Of a stretch of DNA of 64,000 bases, positions 1 through 9,330 are shown in pieces (position 1 is the first letter of the stretch; every line of letters begins with the position of its first letter). Position numbers and translations under genes: made by a program. The DNA is from Rhynochetos jubatus (lineage: Eukaryota; Chordata; Aves; Eurypygiformes; Rhynochetidae). The stretch covers positions 253,001 to 317,000 of the forward strand of contig CM050659.1 in assembly GCA_027574665.1 (NCBI GenBank), written 5' to 3'. Below the pieces are notes generated by a model. That model was not told where the DNA came from and did no database searches. It worked only from the letters and a program-made list of their open reading frames with translations.

Positions 1-640
1 TGTAATATTAAGGCAAATCTATGCTTCCTGAAAACCTATCATAATTCCACTATTAAAATCCATGGTATCATTAAATGTCTTGGCTTAGAGTAACATGTGA
101 AAGTAACAAATCAAGAAACAAAACCATTATATAGACATGGGAAGATGATCAAAGCTTAACATTTGATGATTCATTAGTAATTGTGCAGCACCTTTATAAT
201 CTGTCACTTTTTTAAGAATCTGGCGGGGAGGGGGGGGAAATGTTTGGTATTTTTTAAAGAAATCACTTAAGGTTTTTATGTTGCTGAAATTTCCTTTATG
301 CTGTTAAAATTACAGGTATGCGGTGAATTTTTCTCCACTCATTAACATGTCCTTTGATCAATGATTCAAGTTTGTCTGCTTATGATGTATTAATATGTTA
401 TTTCATTTGATACGACTTTTGTTTTTAAAAGAATGCCAGTAATAACCATTCCCTTACATCCTTCTTGTTTCACGTTGACACTGCGTTAGTAAGAATGTAA
501 ATTTAAAATCTTATTTTTTACAAAGATTTTAAAACCTTTTTTTAAAGGTTATAATTCACACAGGAATTTCTGATTATCTGAAGAGCAAGGTCAAAATGAT
601 GACATGATACACTCTGAATTCTGGCTATTATGATAAGATT
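1..640. other. Unique AT-rich non-coding DNA
   Basis: No open frame of note, no recognisable repeat and no RNA gene is visible. The only local oddity is a G-rich run at about 222-237 (GGCGGGGAGGGGGGG) in otherwise AT-rich DNA. The last five bases (AGATT, 636-640) are the left copy of the target-site duplication of the LTR that follows. Confidence 0.6.
636..640. repeat. Left target-site duplication of the solo LTR
   Basis: AGATT directly precedes the LTR terminal TG and is repeated exactly just after the terminal CA. Confidence 0.85.
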
Positions 641-1447
641 TGTCGTGGTTTAACTCCGGCTAGCAAAATACCACGAAGCCGCTCTCACAAATCCCCCTCC
701 CCTCCTCCAGTGGAGGGGAAGAATCGGAGGAAAAAGAAATATGGAAGCTCGTAAAATTGAGATAAGAACTATTTACTAATTAAATCTAAATCAATATATA
801 CAGGTACTACTAATACTAAATAATTAAAATAGTAGAAAATGAAACATACAGTACAATATATACAATATGATACAATATGATACAGTTTCCCACCATCCAC
901 TGACCAATGCACACCCAGATGTTGAGGGATGAAAATCAGACCCAGAGAGCCCGAGAACCACAGCCCAAGAGCGATCACAGCCCGAGAGCTGCGGCCTGAA
1001 GGCCGGAGCCCGGGAGCCTACGCAGCAGATTCCGAGCAAACCTTATCACTGATAACATGGCCAGAAAACTCAAAACAATCCACCAGCTCCCACACGAATG
1101 AGCCAGCACAGGAGTTAGCAAAGCAGCTAACACAGGAGGATTAGCAAGTTGCCCGGAGAGACGAGCAAGGGAGTAAGGGAGAGAGAGAGAAGGGCAGAGT
1201 AATGGCTACCAGACCCCTTTCCCCACCCAAAGGAGACCGGAACATGACGTACTATGGGATGAAATACTTCCTTGGTTAGTCTGGGTCAGCTACAGTATCC
1301 TAAGCAGACAAAAGACCTTGAGTTCAGTACAAGCCATCCCCAGCACCAGCTGAGGCCTTATCAATGTTTTCACTTACTGTCCAGCAACATAGTTTCTTGG
1401 CAACCAGAGTAAAGGGAGTTAGCCCTTTCCTGACTGAACCCAGCACA
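641..1447 (-). mobile_element. Solo LTR of an avian endogenous retrovirus, probably ERVL-like, with 5-bp target duplication
   Basis: The plus strand starts TGTCGTGGTTTAAC and ends CCCAGCACA, giving TG...CA ends. It is flanked by a perfect 5-bp duplication, AGATT at 636-640 and 1448-1452. A 5-bp duplication is typical of ERVL (class III) insertions; ERVK usually gives 6 and ERV1 usually 4. By comparison with the bird LTR family I recognise, transcription would run on the minus strand, with U3 near 1447 and the polyadenylation region near 770-790. No gag, pol or env sequence adjoins it, so this is a solo LTR left by LTR-LTR recombination. Many CpGs survive, especially at 940-1040, unlike the surrounding DNA and unlike the related copy at 19937-20519, which suggests a younger insertion. 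The family name is not certain. A short plus-strand open frame at 929-1144 is antisense to the LTR and is probably chance. Confidence 0.85.
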
Positions 1448-1452
1448 AGATT
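1448..1452. repeat. Right target-site duplication of the solo LTR
   Basis: AGATT directly follows the LTR terminal CA and matches 636-640 exactly. Confidence 0.85.
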
Positions 1453-4313
1453 ATAATTTCCTAGCATTGGTAGATTTTTATTGCAACCCCAATTTAACAA
1501 TTTTCAAATTACATGAAAATATTATTTCAGCTGTAAGGGTGTGCCTTACTCCCAGGTGATCACCTCATACCTCTGATATCTATTTAAAGAGGGAGAACAC
1601 AGGACAGAATGGAAGGTTTGTAGGAGAGAAAAAAAATACGGATGTGCAATAACTGAAAAAGAATAACAGAAAATTTTGAACAACATAAGATCCGCCAATA
1701 TTAAAATCATACTTATTTCACATCTAAGAAAAAAGAAAGCAGAAGGAGCCCACAGCATGCGAAGTCCAACCATCAGCCTGGCAGCCCAAGCTATCTGTTC
1801 TCACCAAACCTTAAACTCCTGTGCAGTGTATTTCTACAAATATAAAGGAAACATTGCTACTTTAACTATCTGAGGTGATCTGTATGGTATGTTTCCCTGG
1901 CATACCAAGTGGGCAGGACTAAAAGCTTTGTTAACTTGGAGATTAACTCTTGCATTGCACATTATGATTCAATTGAACAAGCATTTTATGGCCTACTGTT
2001 AGTATTTTTATGTAGAAAAGTGTGTGTATTAGTGGTTTAAGTTTTTTATTCATGTAAAAGAGGATTAAAACGTCTGCAGGTGAACGATGTCTTTAAAAGT
2101 TGTTGAGGTAGGAAAATGATCAAATACCAGGCAAGACAGTCACACCTAGTGAACATTTTATATCAGTGTTTTAATGCTTCTGCAAAGCAATAAAGCTGGA
2201 AATAGAGTGAATTAATTCTGGTCATGAGTAGACCAGAAAAAACAATTTTATTCTAGGTCTCAGCCCAACACCTAATATCAATGAAACCTGCTCAGTTTCC
2301 CAGTCCTGAGTGAAAACAGACAGTTAAATTCATCCCTAATGTAAGTCCCGAAATCACTGGAAGCATGCCTACTTATATTAGGTGGGGATTTTTTTTAGTT
2401 ACTATGCCTTAAAGTATTCATTATCAGCTGCATAAAATACACCATTTAAGAACATACGGTTTGGCAAAACATCACCCTTTGCTTTCATGTTTCTGGAGTT
2501 TGAGTTAAACAGTCTTTATAAACTGCTAAAGGAAGAAAATAGCTGAAGAGTAAAATCACAAGAACCATTTGAGATATGAAAGCATTCTTACCAGGGGCTT
2601 GTTTTTAAAGGCAGTCAGAGTACTATTAAAAAGAGTGGTAATAGAAGCAGCAGCAAGTCAAGCATATACATACCAGTTAATGTCTGCCTGGGACATTCAG
2701 AGTCCTCCACTCAGCAAACTAGTGATCTTTTTGCTTTGATGACTATCTTTCAGTCTTTGTGGCAAAGCTGTCCCTGTATGGGCACATCTTCATTGCCTTC
2801 TTCATCCTTACAGAAGAAAAAGCACACTTTTGTGTAAGTTGGTAGGCGCTGAGGTGACATTTGTAAATAATCTTATTGTAAAAGGACAACTAATGAACCT
2901 GAATGCCAAATTATGTTAAAGCAGTTATTTGATAAGCTTGAAGTGAGATGCAGGGGGACAGAAGAAAGGACACAGTCACTGAAAGGATATAATTTATTGC
3001 TTAAAAAGGAACTTAGAAGCAGATCACAGCTATAATTCAGGCTAATGTTTCGTTTCACTTTAAAAGGGATTCATTAGAAAAGGCTTTGAAGCATAAGAAT
3101 GTCTGCCCATTGGGCTCCCTGACTGGTCTAGGAACGGAAGATCTCAAACAGTTTAATAAAAAGTTATGTAAAGATCTAGACTTCCAGATAAAAATAGACA
3201 ACACACTATGCACAAAATTATCATCATTTCTGATGACCTTGGGTTTTGCCCTGCAAGTGCTTACTCACTTTAAAATATCCTAATGTCTCCAAACCCCACT
3301 TACTTTCTAATTAGAGTATTATTACTTACATGAGTAAGCATTTGCAGGATAAGTGCTTTTGCAAGCAGTCTGAGAGAAGCCAGCAAGTGAATGAGCACTG
3401 GAATTGAATGATCCATTTAGCTACCCAGGAAGTCCTGGGTATAGCTGAATCCTGCCCTGCAGGCAGTAAATTACCTTTCTGTGAGTAAGCAGGACTTGTA
3501 ATCAGCTGAGGTCCTTACATGAGAACTACATTTCCTTGTGCAATTACTGTAAAACAAAACAAATAAATAAATAAATAAATAGCAAGCTGTAGGTGTCTGA
3601 CAGCACTTTGGGGATCAGAAAGTCTCAGATAGTTAAACATGTTGTGGATTCAAGCACAGTTTGGATTTGGGAGCTGCAAAGAAGCCCCCACATAAAGGCT
3701 AAGGTGCTATCAAGTAGCACCCCAAGAGAGGGAAAGCTGTAGCTTCTCCACCTTTCAACATTACCATATTTGCCTCCAAAAGTTCTATGTCTGTATCATG
3801 CTCAAAATGAATTCAAATGAAAAGTAGAAGATAATATCCTCCTGGTTTGAACACCAAGAACATAAAGAAGGCTATTTAAAAATCCAGAATTTATGACAAA
3901 ATATACATATATGCCCTGAAAAAAAAAACCACATGATAAAAGAAACAATAAAAGACTGTAACCTTTGAGTGATGTTAAATTTTTAGATGGCCAGTTTGGC
4001 TGTATTTCTGAACAAGGGATTTTTGCATCAGTTACCTACACATCAGCATCTAGCACCATTTGAGTATGTTACCAAAGATATCTCCACAGTGATGGCAGAG
4101 ATGAGTCAAGGCCAATGGGAGTCCACAGTCCTGGGACCAGCAGCTGGAGGACAGGGAACACTGCAAAGCACATCAAATGGAACCACGTGTCTATATTTAA
4201 GAGACTAAATCAAGACATCTATAACCTGAAGTTATTCCATAGCTTCTACCTGATGTACCACATCCTTCTATCAAAGACAGGTATTGTTGACCAAGCACTG
4301 TGAATTGACAAGG
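1453..4313. other. Unique non-coding DNA
   Basis: Only short open frames (75 codons or fewer) occur on either strand, and none is recognisable. A short (AAAT)5 microsatellite lies at 3561-3580. No CpG-rich segment and no transposon ends were seen. It is probably intergenic or intronic. Confidence 0.55.
3561..3580 (+). repeat. (AAAT)5 microsatellite
   Basis: Five uninterrupted AAAT units follow a short AAAAC-rich lead-in. Confidence 0.9.
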
Positions 4314-4376
4314 TCATAGAATCATAAAGTCTTTAGGTTGGAAAAGATCTTTAAGACCATAATGTCCAACCGTCAA

Positions 4377-5039
4377 CTAAGCACTGCCAAGTCCACCACT
4401 AAACCATGTCCTTTGTCCATATGTCCCAGATACCTGCAGGGATGGTGACTCTGCCACTTCCCTGGGCAGCACATTCCAGTGCCTGATAACCCTTTCACCA
4501 AAGAAATTTTTCCCAATATCCAATCTAAACCTCCCCTGGCACAACTTGACACCATTTCCTCTTGTCCCATCAATAGTCACTTGGGAGAAGAGACCAACAC
4601 CCACCTCTCTACAACCTCCTGAGCCTTTCAGGGAGCTGTAGGGAGCAATAAGGACTCCCCTGAGCCTCCTCTTTTCCAGGTTGAACAACCCCAGCTCCCT
4701 CAGCCGCTCCTCACAGGACTTGTGCTCCAGACCCTTCCCCAGCTCTGTTGCCCTTCTCTGGACACACTCCAGCACCTCAGTGTCTTTCTTGTAGTGAGGG
4801 GCCCAAAACTGAGCCCAGGATTCGAGGTGTGGCCTCACCAGTGTACACCCAAGTACGGGGGGACCATCACTTTCCTGGTACTGCTGGCCACACTGTTCCT
4901 GATACAGACCAGGATGACACTGATCTTCTTGGCCACCTGAGCACACTACTGGCTCATATTCAACCAGCTGTTGACCAACACCCCCAGGTCCTTTTCTGCC
5001 AGGCAGCTTTCCAGCCACGCAACCCCAAGCCTGTAGCAT
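4377..5039 (-). pseudogene. CR1 ORF2 C-terminal fragment
   Basis: This 220-codon open frame is the longest in the window outside simple repeats. It is the C-terminal region of CR1 ORF2, in a different frame from the upstream reverse-transcriptase pieces, so a frameshift lies near 5040. Recognisable family blocks are [20 protein letters not shown] (about residues 68-87), [14 protein letters not shown] (about 93-106) and [16 protein letters not shown] (about 112-127), followed by the RTRGNG and [16 protein letters not shown] tail. The plus-strand open frames at 4722-4940 and 4748-5119 are shadows of it. It is a relic with no inferred host function. Confidence 0.88.
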
Positions 5040-5274
5040 TGCAGGGGATTGTTGTGGCCCAGATGCAAGACCAGCATTTGCCCTTATTAAACCTCATACA
5101 ATTGGCCTCAGCCCATTGATCCACCCTGTCCAGATCCCTCTGAAGAGCCTTCCTACCCTCAGGCAGATCAACACTCCTGTCCAAATTGGTGTTGTCTGCA
5201 AACTTGCTGAGGGTGCACTCGATCCCCTCATCCAGATCAGTGATAAAGATAGCAAACAGAACTGGCCCTAACAC
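4960..5274 (-). pseudogene. CR1 ORF2 reverse transcriptase fragment, motif B-C region
   Basis: This continues the same CR1 reverse transcriptase. It begins at LGPVLF, the end of the motif B block, and holds motif C as FADN (residues 25-28) where active copies have FADD, so a second catalytic aspartate is changed to Asn28. [10 protein letters not shown] (about 58-67) is the conserved thumb-side block of CR1. The frame is lost near 5040, where the following part shifts to another frame. Confidence 0.88.
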
Positions 5275-5322
5275 TGAGCCTGGGGAACACCACTTGTGAC
5301 TGGCTGCCAGCTGGATTTAACT

Positions 5323-5721
5323 TCATTCACAACTCTTTGGGCCAGGCCATCCAGCCAGTGTTTCACCTAGCAAAAAAAACCACCTATCCAGGTCATGAGC
5401 ATCCAGTTTCTTCAGGAGAATGCCATGGGAAACAGCATCAAAGGCTTTACTAAAACTTAGGTAGACATCCACAGCCTTTCCCTCATCCACTAAGTGGGTC
5501 ACCGTGTCATAGAAGGAAATCAGGTTCATCAGGCAGAACCTGCCTTTCACAAACCCATGCTGTCCGGGCCTGATCACCTGGTTGTGCTGTACACACTGTG
5601 TGATAGCACACAAAACGATCTGCTCCATAGCCTTCCCTGGCACCGAGGTCAGACTGACAGGCCTGTAGTTACCTGGATCCTCCTTCTGGCCCTTCTTGTA
5701 GATGGGTGTCACATTTGTCAA
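5323..5721 (-). pseudogene. CR1 ORF2 reverse transcriptase fragment, N-terminal part
   Basis: This 132-codon stretch is the first part of the reverse-transcriptase domain of the CR1 copy. The PIYKKG and GNYRPVSLTSVPGK blocks (residues 6-30) and QHGFVKGR (54-61) are family hallmarks. Motif A reads LSFSKAFD (88-95). The usual aspartate before FSKAFD is Ser89, which removes one metal-binding catalytic residue. The frame then ends in a stop. The next fragment (4960-5274) is in the same reading frame across a damaged gap. The protein cannot be active. Confidence 0.88.
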
Positions 5722-5792
5722 CCTCCAGTCAACTGGGACCTCCCAAGTTAACCAGGACTGTTGATAGATGGTTGAAACTTATTTGGTGGGTA

Positions 5793-6927
5793 AAGCTTGA
5801 TGCCACTGCAAGTTTTGAAGTCCAGAGGGAGATGGGTATGGCACAAGCTGGTGTAGTTCTTGAAAAGCTAAACTCACTAAAACAAGACTATGGAGAGGTT
5901 AAGAACAACATAAAATCAGTGCTTATTTTTTTAGATTAAAAACATAGCTGAGCTCAATCAAAAACATCCTTTTCTCATTCTGTGCTGGAAGCAAGACCAC
6001 AAAAGCCATGCCTTTCATCAAAATTTCTTAAGGCATTATTATTCTGCTCACAGACTTATAAGTAAATAGCCACACTTGTTCAAAAAGTATGACTGCTTAT
6101 CCATTCTGTTAAGCAGAGTATCTTAATGAGAAGCTAGCAGACTGTCTTTTTTAATAAAATGTGAATCAGGAGACTGAAAAACATTTTTGAACAAAATTCA
6201 TGTGATTAACGTGCAAAATCCTCTATGAGCTCGGAGAAGTCAATGGATTCAAACTAGATCTGGATTTGTCGCAGTGCTCTCTATCTTCTGCAGTGATAAT
6301 TAGCATACTTGTAAGGCTGGCTCCAATTCCCTGGCTTACATCAATTATGTCAATAGATTCCTGAGGATTAATTCTCTACAATAAATGGAAAAATGAAAAT
6401 ATAGTTGTCAATATACAAAGGTGCTCACTAAATGGTCTCCAGGATATATCATTCTTCAATGTTGTATAACTAACCTACTTTGTTAATCTATGTCACCAGA
6501 GTTAGCTTGCTGCCCAACTAATACAGACGTAAAAGAATCAAATCTCTATAAATACAGGAGGTGCTACAGCTTCAGCAAAGAAAACTGATCTACTAAGAAA
6601 GCTTTTCTTCAGGTGACTTTCAACAGGCCTTGGAGGCTGCAAGTCTGGCAAAAATGAACATGTCAGGTTTCATTGAAAATCACTGCCTGGCTAAAATGGG
6701 ATTTTGAGAGATGAGCCACCTGCTTTATTAACAACAACATCACAAGATTTTTTTTATTTGTTTTGTAGATGCAAACCTGTGTTCTACAGATAATTTTAAA
6801 ATGTGAAAAAGGTTTAAAAACAACTGGAGTTATTTTTTAAGGATCTTCCCCCTCCCTGTCATTGTAAGCCTCATAAATATGAGACTTTTACAGCAAAGAT
6901 TTCCCCTTCCTTCTGTTTTGACTCCAG
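5793..6927. other. Unique non-coding DNA
   Basis: No supported gene or complete repeat was seen. A short stretch at about 6236-6276 (GAAGTCAATGG followed by AGATCTGGATTTG) vaguely resembles ancient amniote MITE relics but is too short to call. The right end is a good polypyrimidine tract leading into the splice-like site described at 6927/6928. Confidence 0.5.
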
Positions 6928-7053
6928 GGAACATCTACAGAAAAATAAAACTAAATCTACAATATGAGGGAATCAAAACCATAAAATGTAAGCGGCATTA
7001 CTGGAGAGACCGCTGAAAGACCAGGCACAAATCTCACGGGGGAAAGACGACAG
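6928..7053 (+). other. Candidate non-coding exon flanked by splice-like sites
   Basis: A pyrimidine-rich run (6899-6920) ends in GACTCCAG, an acceptor-like site, and 126 bases later comes ACAG followed by GTATGTTAAC, a near-consensus donor. All three forward frames contain a stop inside the interval; the longest open frame runs 28 codons and stops at about base 88. If it is an exon, it is therefore non-coding or terminal. The 3' half and its flank (about 6990-7135) hold seven CpGs in about 145 bases, more than the neighbourhood. Splice-like pairs also arise by chance in 64 kb of AT-rich DNA, so transcript evidence is needed. Confidence 0.25.
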
Positions 7054-9060
7054 GTATGTTAACCTATCTGCAGACCGTTTTAAAACCCAGAAAAGGCACA
7101 GCAAAGCGTAGAGGCAAGCGACAGAGTTCCATAGGTTAAAAGGTCACTTTTTTAACATATGTGAAACCTAGTAACCTGCAGTCCAATCCTACAGTCCATC
7201 AGAGCCCACTGGGTCAGTGGCAGGGTACAGTTAATCATAGAAGGTTCAATACAAGACATAGTGGTTTTGTCATTTTGAGACTTCTGTCCCAAACCCACTA
7301 GACACCGAGCAGTCAAACTTGATACAGCAAACCCTTTACCCACCATTCAAAGCAGCTGCCGCTCAGCTAGACCAAAGCAGTTGTTTCCAACTGTGCAGCA
7401 ACAGTGATAGCTTCAGACTGGGAAAAGGAGGAATGTCTCTTACATTCAATTGAGAAGTGGTGGAGCAATTAATGAATGAGGGGGTCAGGAAACTCAAAGT
7501 GAATGCTCCCATTTCTACACTTTCTTCTCTAAAAACTGTTGAAAACAAGTTTAAGATCTGTATGAATATGACTATTAGATGGGGCACACTCCTAGGACAA
7601 AGCAGAATAGTTTTGAGAGAAGATGGCTAACCTTGCTTCTCCTTCTGCTGTTTGGATCAATTAGTTCTTGTGACTCCTACTCATCACAGTTTTCTTCACC
7701 CATTTGTGAAAGGAAAAAAAAATGACATTTCTTTTACCTCTGTTTAAAATGTGTAAACCCCAGCAAAATAATATTTCTAGCTAGTGCTTTCTTAGAAGAC
7801 CAACAGACTGAGAAAGAAAGAGGTTCTGTCTACTTTTCCCAATCAATTATTTTTCAATTTCTAAACCACCAGAAATACTAATTACTTTATAAAATATTTT
7901 TTTGTAATTCACATTTATGTACATATATATAGTCACTGAACTGAAATCAGTATTGAAGAAAATAATCTGACAGTAAAAAAGAAGACCACAACTCAAGAAA
8001 GAAATGGAGAAGAAACCAATGTAATACAAGATTTTCCATATTAGTCTCCTTTACCAGCACAGAAATAAAGTGTGCTCCCAGAGGAACATTCATTCATCCA
8101 TCTGCCCTTCAGAATACAAATATCAGATAACATGTTTATTCTGTTTGTCCAAAAGAGTCATCTCAGACTCTGGAGTATATACAACATTGTGAATAATGCA
8201 CAGGGCAGTATCACCCAGAACACTGTGTTTTATAAAAAGCGTTGGGTTTTGGCTGTCAGGGAGGTACCATCCAAACTGATCAAATTGTACTCAGCTAAAT
8301 TGTTAGAGTTTAGCAGAAGATAAATAATCTCATCATCGTTAAAACACACTCCAGCAATGCATTACAGTAGTTTGGGTTTTCACTCCAGTCAGTACTGGCT
8401 GCCAGCAGTGGCACTAATGAATTGAAGTCCAGCAGCATTGTGCCTGATACCAACTCCATCCCAGTAGAAACTGCATGGATATAGAATTACTTTGAAATCT
8501 GATGTGTGGTTTGAGGGGTTGAAGGGCTGCTTATTCTTGTCCGGAGATTGCTAATTTGTCAAAATTACTTTACGAAGACAGAAAGATTCCTGTGAAGCTT
8601 GTTTAGAGCTGAGGTAGACTTCAAGCACCTCCTGTTTGCCCCTCATGGTCCCTGATCAGCCTCTGCAGCAGGTCAGAGTACCTTGGATTTGGCAAAACTC
8701 AGGGTCTCCAGCTGTCTGCTTTCCATATGGCACATCCTGTAGTTGAAGCTCCTGCCTCTTACATGGAAAGAAAAAAATTTTAATGAAAATGACCCTCACA
8801 AAAATGCTCTGTGGAGACAGTTGTGTTTCTGGTATCATCTGTTTCTTACTGATATCAGAAGACACTGTAAAATTAAAGCCATCCAGCCTTTTAATTACTG
8901 TTAAGCCTATGTTCAAGAGAGAACACAAGCTAGGCGATGACTTGGCATGAGTAAACAACAGATGAGACTGAGGCTGGGATGAAGGACCTTTTATCTGTAA
9001 TTCCCACTTTGTACAAGAGTACTGAGACCTGACAACAAGCATCTTGGCCACACAGCCCAC
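7054..9060. other. Unique non-coding DNA
   Basis: Several short open frames occur on both strands, the longest being a minus-strand frame of 134 codons at 8656-9060. None shows a recognisable domain, codon bias or splice context. No transposon termini are visible. Confidence 0.5.
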
Positions 9061-9330
9061 GTGAACCGTTTGAAATCCTTGCCTCCGTCTCCTTTCATCC
9101 CACCTGTGTTAAGTGGATTTCTTCCTTTGCCTGAAAAACCTATCCTGGGCTTTGTTTTCCAATTTTCCCAGCCCTAAGCCCTGGTTCCTTGTCCTCTCAC
9201 ATTTCCCTGTTGATTTTTAGTTCCAGCTGCTTCCTCAGGCTGTTCTATCCTTGGCTGTGATTTCTTTTTGCATAATTGCCCTGCTCCACTGCTTTTCCCC
9301 ATACACAACAGTAAGCATTTTTTGTCCACT
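9061..9330 (+). other. Pyrimidine-rich, strand-asymmetric tract
   Basis: About 270 bases are dominated by C and T on the plus strand (blocks such as CCTCCGTCTCCTTTCATCCC and CCTTGTCCTCTCACATTTCCC). No tandem period is evident. It resembles in style the tracts at 42100-42380 (plus strand) and 52355-52640 (pyrimidine-rich on the minus strand). It may be a decayed repeat or low-complexity DNA. Confidence 0.4.

Larger units (their letters stand above)
4314..5792 (-). mobile_element. CR1 LINE, 5'-truncated, 3' part of ORF2 plus 3' end
   Basis: This is a chicken-repeat-1 non-LTR retrotransposon on the minus strand. The low-coordinate end carries the degenerate CATAGAATCAT unit typical of CR1 3' termini. 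The minus-strand translation shows the reverse-transcriptase fingers and palm, then the ORF2 C-terminal region with the RRAT and [16 protein letters not shown] motifs. The 5' side stops matching the CR1 pattern at about 5792, so ORF1 and the endonuclease domain are absent. That is normal for CR1, which is usually truncated by incomplete reverse transcription. Stops and a frameshift break the frame. Subfamily is not assigned. Confidence 0.93.

Noticed and set aside
929..1144. 71-codon plus frame inside the LTR
   Set aside because: It lies antisense to the LTR and has no recognisable domain; GC-rich LTR sequence readily yields open frames.
4722..5119. Plus-strand open frames of 72 and 123 codons
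   Set aside because: They are antisense to the CR1 ORF2 remnant, whose minus-strand translation is recognisable.
8656..9060. 134-codon minus-strand frame as a gene
   Set aside because: Unrecognised, no supporting splice signals, and it abuts a pyrimidine-rich low-complexity tract.
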